DNA of 64,000 bases, taken from the NCBI GenBank assembly GCA_016234685.1, contig JACRAT010000043.1, positions 124,001 to 188,000 of the forward strand, in the 5' to 3' direction. Shown one piece after another: positions 16,088 to 27,143 of the stretch. The stretch comes from Nitrosomonadales bacterium (GTDB lineage: Bacteria > Pseudomonadota > Gammaproteobacteria > Burkholderiales > Gallionellaceae). A program made the position numbers and the translations under genes. How positions within the stretch are numbered: the stretch's first letter is position 1; each line of letters begins with the position of its first letter. Under the pieces are notes generated by a model. The model was not told the origin of the DNA. It saw only the letters and a list, made by a program, of their open reading frames with translations, and made no database searches.

Positions 16088-18784
16088 CTACGGTTGAGGA
16101 AAATATGCGTTTTGCAGCTTCTCTGCAATCTGCTGCCGCACATCCCGCCCTTGCTCATCCTTGGCAACTGCCATCAAAAACAAACAACGCCCACCACTAG
16201 ATTTCTCCCACTGATTCCCCACTTGGTTTTTCTCGCGGGAATCATCGTTGGTTTTGTATGGCTCGCCTTTGTATTCCACCGCCAACACTCGCCCGTCATC
16301 CAGCTCCGCAATAAAGTCGGGGTAGAAGTAATCGGTTGAGGTGGGCAACCAGAACGAGAACTTTTCCTGCCGCTCGATGTTGCGCACCCATTGCTTGACC
16401 TTGGGATGCGCATCCAAGGCTTGCGCGCACACGAACTCTTCTGCGGTTTGTCCGGCTGGGGTCTTCTCGCGCAAGTCGTGAATGACCGGATAAAAATGTT
16501 TGCTGAATTCGTAGCTGCCTTGATAACTCTGGCGAGCGGGATACATGCCTGCTTCAAATTGGAAACTGTAATGCCCAGACTGATCCAGTGATGGCACAGT
16601 CATTTCAAACAACCGCCCCTGAAACCCATGCTCCATCGCAATCTGCCGCAAGCGCACCACCTCACGGGCAAGCGCCTGAGCCAATTGAAACCGTGCGCGT
16701 ACCAACGCTGTCAGGCTAAATCCACGCTCACGGGTCAGATGCGTAATCACTTTGACCAAATACGCTTGCAACTGAGCCTGCGACAAATAAGGCTTACGCA
16801 CCTCACTATCCAGCCAGCGCACCAAATCTTGTTCGCTGACATGACTGGCTACCTCATTCAGCTTGAGTTGCTGTGCGTCCAGATGGCGGTATTTGATTTT
16901 CTCGCCGTTCACATCTATCTCGAACGAGTTGACGCTCTCGGTAATCGAGAATCCAGCCAGCTGCACCGGCTGACCTAGCAAGTCCCAGTCGCCTAGACTG
17001 GACAGCGTTTCTTTTTCGACCACCTCCAGATAACCATCGAGATTCAAACAGAGTTGCGGGATCGGCGCGAAAGTCAGCCCGAGTTGTGCGGGCGCGCGCA
17101 ACGCGCGGCGCATGGCGCGATGCGCATCGAATTGTTCCTTGACTGCAATCCGCGCCTTTTCCGGCAAGGCATGGCTGATGAAAGTTTCAGCCTGTGTCAG
17201 CGTGTCGGCATCCATATCGCCTTTAAGCAGAATCGTTGCGCCTTGTGACGTGGGCATGATCTGTATGGCGGCCTTGATTTCATCCGGCCAATGCTGGGTG
17301 TCCGGCATCTTCGGCACTTCGATATGACAATCGGGTATGGAGGGTAATGTTGCTGTTGCGCCTCCCGTCAAAGGCAATGCTTTCTGCTCCGGCACAATGG
17401 CTAGGCTAGCCTCAAACCGCTCAAAGCCCATGTTCTGCACCATGCGGTCTTTCAGATTGGATGCAGCCTGTGCAAAATTTTCCGCGACAATGTGCGCGTA
17501 AGCCTTGTTCAGCCCCTCCTGCTGTCGCGTTCTTGCGTAAGGCATACGCAACACGCGCCCCAGCAGCTGCTCGACATCCTTGGCTGAATTAACCGATTGC
17601 AAAGAGGCCAGCACGTAAGCGAACGAGCAATCCCAACCTTCTTTCAATGCCTCGACCGTAATCACATAACGAATCGGGCAAGCCGGATCAAATAGGTTGA
17701 TGCCGCTCAATTCTTTCTGCTCCCCCGTGGCAACTGCAATCTGGCTCTCGGGGATATTTTCCTGTTCCAGTAAATGCTGTCGCACGACATCGACTGTGGC
17801 TTCGTTGCCCTTAGGGGCAGCCTGCACCAACACGATGGGGCGAATGTAGTCCGCTTCTTTTTGCGCCACCAATTCCAAACTATCGCGCTGCAAAATCGCA
17901 TCGCGCAAACACTCGCGCCAACCTTCGGGATGCTCCGCCAACACGATGGGCAATTTAATCATCTGCTCGGTTTTCAACTCCTGCGCCGAGACGTGATACA
18001 GCACGTTGTTACCCGCCACCGGAGTGGCCGTCAGTTCCACCACGCAACTTGGATTCAATCTGCCCAGCGTCTTGAAGAGGCGGTCGGTGCGGTTGTTGTG
18101 CGCCTCATCCACGATCACCACCGGATGATGCAAGTGCAGCCAGTTCGCCACGGAGTATTTGGTGCGGCCAATATCCTTGGCGGTCAGGTAAGGCTGGTTT
18201 TGCAAATCGGCTTCCGTCACTTTTTCCAGCCCCGCGCTGATGTTCGCGGGCAGGTTATCGAAGTGTGGCGCGAGTTCCTCAAAGAACGAATACACATTGC
18301 GCTTGGCGGTGTCCGTCACGTTGAACGACTGAATGGTCGCCACCACCACGATGCACGCCTTGCCCACATCGTGCGGGCTGATAGTTTGCAAACTTTCCAG
18401 ATCGCACACCCGCACATGGTCGCCGAAATACTGAGCCAAAGCCTGGCGGTACGGATGCCGCGCATTACTCAATGCCTCCAGCGTCTGCGAACGAATGGTA
18501 TCGCTCGGCGTAAGCCATAAGGCAAGCGGCGCGTCGGAATCCAGCACCGCCTTACCCGCCAGCGCCACACCATGTGCCGCCAGCAACGTCTTGCCGCCGC
18601 CAGTGGGAATGCGCAGACAAACACACGGCACTTCATCAAACACCGTGTGATAACGCTCATCGGTTCGATTCTGCGTTGCCAGCATGGCATGGAACGCATC
18701 AGCCACCGGCACACTGCGGCAGGCTTGGAGAAATTGCGTTAGCGCCGACAGCGCGTTTTTTTGATACTGCTTGAGTTCTAACAT
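16088..18784 (-). CDS. res: Type III restriction enzyme Res subunit
   Basis: Helicase and endonuclease subunit of a type III system. From the ATG at 18784 it has 898 residues; a TTG at 18805 would add seven. Motor motifs are PTGGGKT (Walker A), DEAH in VIVDEAHN, TAT and EQLLGRVLRMP. The C-terminal PD-(D/E)xK nuclease reads YPDFIAELDDGR then AVEYKGE. All key residues look intact, so nuclease activity would depend on the Mod subunit, which is out of frame in this sequence. It follows mod on the same strand, with an inverted repeat between them. Confidence 0.9.
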   Translation of the reverse strand: MLELKQYQKNALSALTQFLQACRSVPVADAFHAMLATQNRTDERYHTVFDEVPCVCLRIPTGGGKTLLAAHGVALAGKAVLDSDAPLALWLTPSDTIRSQTLEALSNARHPYRQALAQYFGDHVRVCDLESLQTISPHDVGKACIVVVATIQSFNVTDTAKRNVYSFFEELAPHFDNLPANISAGLEKVTEADLQNQPYLTAKDIGRTKYSVANWLHLHHPVVIVDEAHNNRTDRLFKTLGRLNPSCVVELTATPVAGNNVLYHVSAQELKTEQMIKLPIVLAEHPEGWRECLRDAILQRDSLELVAQKEADYIRPIVLVQAAPKGNEATVDVVRQHLLEQENIPESQIAVATGEQKELSGINLFDPACPIRYVITVEALKEGWDCSFAYVLASLQSVNSAKDVEQLLGRVLRMPYARTRQQEGLNKAYAHIVAENFAQAASNLKDRMVQNMGFERFEASLAIVPEQKALPLTGGATATLPSIPDCHIEVPKMPDTQHWPDEIKAAIQIMPTSQGATILLKGDMDADTLTQAETFISHALPEKARIAVKEQFDAHRAMRRALRAPAQLGLTFAPIPQLCLNLDGYLEVVEKETLSSLGDWDLLGQPVQLAGFSITESVNSFEIDVNGEKIKYRHLDAQQLKLNEVASHVSEQDLVRWLDSEVRKPYLSQAQLQAYLVKVITHLTRERGFSLTALVRARFQLAQALAREVVRLRQIAMEHGFQGRLFEMTVPSLDQSGHYSFQFEAGMYPARQSYQGSYEFSKHFYPVIHDLREKTPAGQTAEEFVCAQALDAHPKVKQWVRNIERQEKFSFWLPTSTDYFYPDFIAELDDGRVLAVEYKGEPYKTNDDSREKNQVGNQWEKSSGGRCLFLMAVAKDEQGRDVRQQIAEKLQNAYFPQP

Positions 18785-18807
18785 CGTGACTTTTAATCCT
18801 CCCAATC

Positions 18808-18929
18808 CGTCATTCCGGCGCAGGCCGGAATCCAGTCAAATAAATAATCCTGCGCAGCAGACCACACCTGTTTGTGCCGCTTCGCGGCGAGGTTTGTTTC
18901 GCTGGATTCCGGCCTGCGCCGGAATGACG
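18808..18929. repeat. Perfect 28-bp inverted repeat between mod and res
   Basis: Arms at 18808-18835 and 18902-18929 are exact reverse complements and enclose 66 bases. Each arm holds the palindromic core ATTCCGGCGCAGGCCGGAAT or its complement, a dispersed repeat also seen at 40.28 and 40.85 kb and similar in form to neisserial dRS3 (ATTCC, 8-10 variable bases, GGAAT). In the mod-res transcript it would fold into a long hairpin. Confidence 0.8.
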
Positions 18930-19184
18930 GCTTAGCCACGCATCTTCACGTCGTAAGGAATTTGTTTGAACGTGATGTTCTCCGCCGCCAACCGTGCCGC
19001 GCCCAAGCGCGTGGTTTCGCCGTAGATCACCTTGCACCCAGCGTGCGGGAAGATGTCATGGATCATCTGCAATACTGCGTGCGTCAGCACGTTGCCCGAA
19101 GCCGGACGGCGGTCGCCGAGGATGCCGTTGAAAAGCAGGTAATAGGCTGTGCCGTTGTGGATGCCGAGTAGCGGCGTGTTGTTG

Positions 19185-19222
19185 CCCCCCTCGCCCTCCG
19201 GGAGAGGGGCAGGGGGTGAGGG
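19185..19222. repeat. Dispersed GC-rich repeat inside mod
   Basis: The inverted-repeat-like segment around CCCTCCGGGAGAGGGGCAGG is typical of dispersed repeats that read PSPPAPLPEGEG when translated, as it does here. It adds about 14 residues to the mod product without breaking the frame. A related sequence lies at 46786-46864. Confidence 0.6.
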
Positions 19223-20071
19223 TATGCCCGTCTCAAAATGCCACACGTAAGCTGCCAGTGTGGCGAAGCGCACTGCCTGATTGATGCGTCCGTGCTCATC
19301 GAAGGCCGCCTCGCCCAGCGTGCAGAAACGGAAACCGCCGCCGCCCTGCCAGTTCACCGCTTGGCTGATGCCGCCTTGTTCACCTTCGATCACCTTTTGC
19401 AGACGAGTAATACAGTGTGTGCGCGCATGTTCACCCATCTCGATGCCAATATAGCGACGGCCCATCTTGTGGGCGACAGCGGCTGTTGTACCTGAGCCAA
19501 GAAAGGAGTCAATTATTAGGTCACCTGAATTTGATGCGATAGTAAGAATTGCTTGTAGCAACCGCTCCGGTTTGGGGGTCAAAAAATCATCTGACAGCAT
19601 CGTCGTTCCCAATACCTCGCGCGCTTCTTTACGTGCTCCATCGGTATGACCTGCAAATTCATGGCTCCAGACAGTTTCTGGAACAACCCCATCGTTTCGC
19701 AACATGTGCAGATACCTTTTGAAGGCTGGCACCTTGCCTAATCCATCCTTTCCCCAGTAGATCAAATTCTCAGAGACGTGCCTTTGATGCTCGTCCTTTG
19801 AATAGCGCCATACCGCCGTTTTCTTGGGCCAAATCTCTTCTCCTGTATTTGGCTGTATTACCGGATAGTAAAGATTTGGTCGTTCGTCAGATGTTTTTCC
19901 GCATGTGTAGTTGTCAGGCCGAAACTTTCCTTTCAAGTCTTCAAAGCGATACTGGCGATTTTTCTCTTCACCTCGCGGCATAAGATTTCTTTGCCAACCA
20001 TCACTTTTTCGATAGACAACGATGTGATCGTGCATTGGAGCAATCGTCTTGTGGTCATTCGCGGCAGCATA

Positions 20072-20080
20072 TTTTTTTTT
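20072..20080. repeat. Homopolymer of nine T (A on mod strand)
   Basis: This tract is where the mod reading frame shifts. Eight A residues would keep Mod in frame; nine are present. Tracts of this type are common sites of slipped-strand mispairing and of polymerase slippage. Confidence 0.8.
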
Positions 20081-20613
20081 GCCAAACCACATTAGCCACA
20101 AAATTCTTTCGCCCAAACACCTCGTCCATCAACACCTTGAGATAGTGAGCTTCGTTATCATCTATCGTCACCCAGATGCTGCCGTCTTCCGCCAGTAAGT
20201 CGCGCAGCAATACCAGACGCGGATACATCATAGACAGCCATTGGCTATGCTCCAGCCTATCGTCGTAATGGGTAAAGGCGCTTTGTGTGTTGTACGGCGG
20301 GTCGATGAAAATGCACTTGACCCGCCCTGTATAGAACGGAATCAGCGCCTTGAGCGCCAGCAAGTTGTCACCCTGAATTAGCAAGTTTTCGGCGCTGTCG
20401 CCATACACAGCTTCCTGCTTGAGCAGGTGGTAAGGCACTTCGCGCGAGGCTTTCTGCGCCTGATTTTTATTGACCCAATCGAGAAACGGCATGAACTTCT
20501 ACTAATTTGTTGATTACGCCAAATTATCCATTAGTTTGCGCAATGCGCCAATTTATTAAGTTTCGTGCGGCATCCGCTTTGCGTTAAACGCAATAGATTT
20601 TGACAATTGGCGG

Positions 20614-20979
20614 ATGGAAATCGGACAAGTCATTCGCGCCTTGCGCCAAGAGCGCAAGGAAACATTGGAACAAATGGCATATGGGATCGGAACTGACCCC
20701 AGCAATTTGTCGCGCATTGAACGAGGGGTACAACAACCCACGGCAATTATGTTGAAAGCAATTGCTGCGGCACTTCAAACAACAGTGGCGGCACTTCATG
20801 CCCGCACCGAAGGCGTAAGCACTAACGACAACGAACGGAATTTATTAGGCGGAGACTCTGACGATTACACAGCCGAGTCCATTCAACTTCGCCGCCATTT
20901 CCGCGCCCTCACTCCCGAAAACAAACACCTCGCCGTCGAGTTCGTCAAACTCCTGAGCCGCCTCCAAAGCGGGCGGTAG
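20614..20979 (+). CDS. XRE-family transcriptional regulator
   Basis: The 121-residue protein has an N-terminal helix-turn-helix of the Cro/CI type (residues about 5-60: TLEQMAYGIGTDPSNLSRIERG) and a short helical tail. It is divergent from mod with 121 bases between the starts and is AT-richer than the core genes. It probably regulates itself and the restriction-modification genes, as controller proteins do, although the length and tail also fit an ordinary regulator. A strong terminator follows directly. The start at 20614 gives a complete HTH. Confidence 0.8.
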   Translation: MEIGQVIRALRQERKETLEQMAYGIGTDPSNLSRIERGVQQPTAIMLKAIAAALQTTVAALHARTEGVSTNDNERNLLGGDSDDYTAESIQLRRHFRALTPENKHLAVEFVKLLSRLQSGR

Positions 20980-20983
20980 AAAT

Positions 20984-21013
20984 AAAAAAGGACACGGTGA
21001 CGTGTCCTTTTTT
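20984..21013 (+). terminator. Strong intrinsic terminator after XRE gene
   Basis: AAAAAAGGACACG and CGTGTCCTTTTTT form a 13-bp stem with loop GTGA, with A and T runs at its ends. It can stop transcription from both the regulator on the plus strand and ccdAB on the minus strand. Confidence 0.85.
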
Positions 21014-21030
21014 ATTAACCTAAGCGCGCA

Positions 21031-21345
21031 TCAAATCCCGGTAAACAGTAAATCAATCGCGGCGATGATCTCGTTGCGTTGGTCATTGAGTGAATGTACT
21101 TTTTCACCCAGCGAGCGCTTCGGTACGCCAGCCAGTTCAGCGGTGGACATCACCACGGGTGCGCCTTGGAGGGTGAATTTCGGGTTGAGGTGTTTGGCGG
21201 CTAGGGGCATTTCTGCGGCGACGCGCAGCGGCACGACCACGCGGGTGGCCAAGCTGTCGAGCAGGTTGGCTTGCACATCCAGCAGGTACGGTACGGCAGC
21301 ACGGGTTTCGGGATTCGCGTTGAGGTAAACGTCGAATTGCGCCAT
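21031..21345 (-). CDS. ccdB: CcdB-family gyrase toxin
   Basis: CcdB toxins poison DNA gyrase. The 104-residue product starts MAQFDVYLN and ends AAIDLLFTGI, corresponding to the conserved N-terminal strand and the gyrase-binding C-terminus (F CcdB ends NLMFWGI). The tryptophan of F CcdB is a threonine here, which could lower toxicity. The start ATG overlaps the ccdA stop by one base (TAATG). Together with ccdA it forms a type II toxin-antitoxin pair beside the restriction genes. Confidence 0.85.
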   Translation of the reverse strand: MAQFDVYLNANPETRAAVPYLLDVQANLLDSLATRVVVPLRVAAEMPLAAKHLNPKFTLQGAPVVMSTAELAGVPKRSLGEKVHSLNDQRNEIIAAIDLLFTGI

Positions 21346-21593
21346 TAGAATCTCCGCAGCCCGTCGCTGAATACACCGCTCGTTTCGACGCGGCGGTTGT
21401 ATTCGTCTAGCGCGGCTTGGTTCTCCGCCAGCCATTGTTCCCGTTTTATCTGCTGCACCACTTCGCCCAAATGCCGCTCCAAGGTCTGAGACAGGTTGAT
21501 GTTGAGTGCCTTGGCTTGTTGCAACAATTCGTTATTGATAGCCAGATTGACAGACTTTTTGCTTGAGGGGTTACCAACGGTTAGTGTGTCCAC
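21345..21593 (-). CDS. ccdA: CcdA-family antitoxin
   Basis: The GTG at 21593 is chosen because AGGAG lies 7 bases upstream and because it yields 82 residues, the usual size. The N-terminal part ([17 protein letters not shown]) is a ribbon-helix-helix DNA-binding domain; the C-terminal part ([16 protein letters not shown], ending [10 protein letters not shown]) is the toxin-binding tail with the phenylalanine and typical end of CcdA. CcdA would bind the operator with CcdB; a perfect 17-bp inverted repeat lies immediately upstream. Confidence 0.85.
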   Translation of the reverse strand: MDTLTVGNPSSKKSVNLAINNELLQQAKALNINLSQTLERHLGEVVQQIKREQWLAENQAALDEYNRRVETSGVFSDGLRRF

Positions 21594-21605
21594 TCTGTAT
21601 CTCCT

Positions 21606-21648
21606 GCGTCTAATCCATGCGCACAATCTACGCGCATGGATTAGACGC
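21606..21648. promoter_or_regulatory. Perfect 17-bp inverted repeat upstream of ccdA
   Basis: GCGTCTAATCCATGCGC at 21606-21622 is repeated exactly in reverse at 21632-21648, with nine bases between. It ends just before the ccdA ribosome-binding site on the minus strand and lies 106 bases before uvrA. It may be the CcdAB operator or an mRNA hairpin that affects ccdA translation. Confidence 0.6.
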
Positions 21649-21753
21649 GTCAATAACCCGCTATCCCGTCATACTGAGGGGTACCTAGACTCGTTTGGGA
21701 AAGCACTGAAACTCGCGTATATTCGCGGGTCGTTTTCGTCTTTCTGGTTCAGC

Positions 21754-24597
<2,844 letters not shown>

Positions 24598-24600
24598 GTC

Positions 24601-25620
24601 ATGCTCAACGAACGCGCGCAGATCCTGCTTCGCACCTTGGTCGAACGCTACATCAGCGATGGACAGCCGGTGGGGTCGCGCGCCTTGCAGCAATTCTCCG
24701 GGCTGGAGGTCAGTTCGGCGACCATCCGCAACGTGATGGCCGATCTGGAGGCGATGGGGCTGGTGTCCAGTCCGCATACTTCCGCCGGGCGGATGCCGAC
24801 CGGGCTGGGTTATCGCTTGTTCATCGACCGCCTGATGGTGGTGCAGCCGGTCGATGCGCTACGGCTGCACCAGATGGAGCAGCAGTTGCAGCCGGACAAT
24901 CATGCGCGTCTGCTGGCGCAGGCTTCCAGCGTGCTCTCCGAATTGACCCGCTACGCCGGGGTGGTGGCCACGCCGCGCCGCGAGGCGGCGACCTTGCGCC
25001 AGATCGAGTTCCTGCGGCTGGGTGAACGGCGCGTGCTGCTCATCATCGTGTTGCCCGACGGCGAGGTGGAGAATCGCGTGCTGCTGGTCGACCGCGATTA
25101 CACTCAATCGCAACTCACCGAGGCAGGAAATTTCATCAATCAGAACTATGCCGGTTGCACTTTTCATGAGATGCGCCAGCGACTCACTGGTGAGCTGCGT
25201 CAGTTGCACGTGGACATGACCGTGTTGATGTCTGCCGCCATCACCGCAGGAGACGAGACACTGGCGCGCAAGTCGGAGAGCTATGTCATCAGCGGCGAAC
25301 GCAAACTGCTGGAGGTGAACGAGTTCTCCGGCGACATGGATCGGCTGCGTCGCTTGTTCTCGCTGTTCGAGCAAAAGACCGAGCTGATACAGCTGCTCGA
25401 TGCTGGTCGGCATGGGCAGGGAGTGCATGTCTTTGTCGGCAGCGAGTCCGGGGTTTCCTCGCTGGATGCGTGCAGCGTGGTGAGTGCGCCCTATTCGGCG
25501 AACGGTCAGGTCATTGGCACGCTGGCGGTGGTCGGCCCGAAGCGTATGGATTACGAGCGCATCGTGCCGGTGGTGGATGTCACGGCCCGTTTGCTCAGCA
25601 ACGCCCTCTCGCTTTCATGA
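24601..25620 (+). CDS. hrcA: Heat-shock repressor HrcA
   Basis: HrcA represses groE and dnaK operons through CIRCE sites. The 339-residue protein has the N-terminal winged helix (VSSATIRNVMADLE and GLVSSPHTSAGRMPT) and the ligand-binding-like domain ending LSNALSLS. It starts three bases after uvrA, an arrangement suggesting co-transcription. No dnaK or grpE gene is beside it here. The 25621-25806 gap carries a fragment of the dispersed TCATTCCCGCGCAGTCGGGG palindrome and presumably the glgC promoter. Confidence 0.93.
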   Translation: MLNERAQILLRTLVERYISDGQPVGSRALQQFSGLEVSSATIRNVMADLEAMGLVSSPHTSAGRMPTGLGYRLFIDRLMVVQPVDALRLHQMEQQLQPDNHARLLAQASSVLSELTRYAGVVATPRREAATLRQIEFLRLGERRVLLIIVLPDGEVENRVLLVDRDYTQSQLTEAGNFINQNYAGCTFHEMRQRLTGELRQLHVDMTVLMSAAITAGDETLARKSESYVISGERKLLEVNEFSGDMDRLRRLFSLFEQKTELIQLLDAGRHGQGVHVFVGSESGVSSLDACSVVSAPYSANGQVIGTLAVVGPKRMDYERIVPVVDVTARLLSNALSLS

Positions 25621-25806
25621 TTTCCTGAAAACTGTGCTGGTGGGCGGGGTTCTTTTTCGCCTCTATCTGGTATAGTTGTTCCCGACCACTGTCATCAACT
25701 GATTTCAGCTCAAACAGCCCATCAGCACAAAACTGCGTCATTCCCGCGCAGTCGGGGATAACGGGCTCAGGGTAGTTTGGGCACAAAATAATGCCCAGGG
25801 GGAAAC

Positions 25807-27087
25807 ATGGCAAAGCAGGTGAGTTCGCGTTTCGTTAGTTTGATGACCAAGAATACCTACGCCATGGTATTGGCGGGGGGCCGAGGTAGTCGCTTGCACC
25901 AGTTGACTGACTGGCGCGCCAAGCCTGCCGTACCGTTCGGCGGCAAGTTCCGTATCATCGATTTCGTGTTGTCCAATTGCGTCAATTCCGGCATTCGCCG
26001 CGTCGGTGTTGCCACGCAGTACAAATCACACAGCCTGATCCAGCACATCCAGCGCGGCTGGAGCTTTTTGAACGGCAAGTTCGGCGAGTTCATCGACGTG
26101 CTGCCTGCGCAGCAGCGTATCGACGAAGAGTGGTATCAGGGTACGGCGGATGCGGTGTTCCAGAACATCGACATTCTGCGCGAAACTGCGCCCGACTACG
26201 TGCTGATCCTAGCCGGCGACCACGTCTACAAGATGGACTACGGCAAACTGCTGGCTTTCCACGCCGAGAAGCAGGCCGACATGACAGTGGCTTGTATCGA
26301 AGTGCCGATCGAAGATGCCAAGGGGTTCGGCGTGATGGGTGTGGACGGCGATTCGCGCGTCGTCACCTTCGTCGAGAAGCCCGATAATCCTTCGCCGCTG
26401 GCCAGTAACCCGGATCGCGCGCTGTGCAGCATGGGTATCTACATCTTCAACACGCGCTTCCTGTACGAGCAGTTGATGCGCGATGCGGACGACCCTCGCT
26501 CCAGCCACGATTTTGGCAAGGACATCATCCCGCATCTAGTCAATTCGCATTACCGTGTCTACGCACAGAGCTTCTCCGGCAGCTGCGTCAAAGCGGATGA
26601 CGGCGTGCCTTACTGGCGCGACGTGGGAACCATAGACTCCTACTGGGAAGCCAATATGGAGCTGACCAAGATCGTGCCTGATCTGAATATGTACGATCAG
26701 GAGTGGCCGATCTGGACTTATCAAGAGCAATTGCCCCCGGCGAAATTCGTGTTCGACGAAGACTCCCGGCGCGGCGCGGCCATCGACTCACTGGTTTCCG
26801 GCGGCTGCATCATCAGCGGCGCGACGGTGAAACGCTCCTTATTGTTCTCCAATGTCTATGTCCACAGCTATGCCAGCGTCGAAGACTCGGTCATCCTGCC
26901 GGATGTGGACATCGGGCGCGGTGCGGTGCTCAATCGCGTGGTGGTAGATAAAGGTTGCAAGATACCCGAGGGTCTCCGGGTTGGTTTCGATCAGGAAGAA
27001 GACAGCAAGCACTTCTTTGTGACATCCAAGGGGATCACGCTCATTACGCCAGACATGCTCGGACAAGACATCCACCGAGTTCGCTGA
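25807..27087 (+). CDS. glgC: Glucose-1-phosphate adenylyltransferase
   Basis: Makes ADP-glucose for glycogen synthesis. The 426-residue protein contains [39 protein letters not shown] and [11 protein letters not shown], all typical of GlgC, and a C-terminal left-handed beta-helix with the ISGATV-type repeat. The ATG follows GGGGGAAAC. An intrinsic terminator lies directly after, so the two glucan-modifying genes downstream may have their own promoter. Confidence 0.95.
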   Translation: MAKQVSSRFVSLMTKNTYAMVLAGGRGSRLHQLTDWRAKPAVPFGGKFRIIDFVLSNCVNSGIRRVGVATQYKSHSLIQHIQRGWSFLNGKFGEFIDVLPAQQRIDEEWYQGTADAVFQNIDILRETAPDYVLILAGDHVYKMDYGKLLAFHAEKQADMTVACIEVPIEDAKGFGVMGVDGDSRVVTFVEKPDNPSPLASNPDRALCSMGIYIFNTRFLYEQLMRDADDPRSSHDFGKDIIPHLVNSHYRVYAQSFSGSCVKADDGVPYWRDVGTIDSYWEANMELTKIVPDLNMYDQEWPIWTYQEQLPPAKFVFDEDSRRGAAIDSLVSGGCIISGATVKRSLLFSNVYVHSYASVEDSVILPDVDIGRGAVLNRVVVDKGCKIPEGLRVGFDQEEDSKHFFVTSKGITLITPDMLGQDIHRVR

Positions 27088-27096
27088 CCTTCACCC

Positions 27097-27132
27097 CGGG
27101 CGTCCCGTCACGCGGGATGCCCGGCGTTTTTT
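27097..27132 (+). terminator. Intrinsic terminator after glgC
   Basis: CGGGCGTCCCG and CGGGATGCCCG form an 11-bp stem with one G-U pair and a five-base loop, followed shortly by six T residues. It separates glgC from the GH57 gene and ends 11 bases before that start. Confidence 0.8.
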
Positions 27133-27143
27133 CGGAATCATCC

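Larger units (their letters stand above)
18932..20492 (-). pseudogene. mod: Type III adenine methyltransferase Mod, frameshifted in A9 tract
   Basis: Modification and target-recognition subunit of the type III system. The first frame (20492 to about 20058) carries the catalytic motif IDPPYNT; the second frame (down to 18932) carries the AdoMet-binding motif SFLGSGTTA. They join if one A is removed from the run of nine at 20072-20080 (T on the plus strand): W-Q-K-K-Y-A-A-A would then be read through, giving about 519 residues. As written, translation ends five codons later (ICCRE). Both halves are otherwise intact, so this may be a phase-variable OFF state, transcriptional slippage, a recent mutation or a sequencing error. 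A dispersed repeat is inserted in frame near the C-terminus. Confidence 0.85.
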
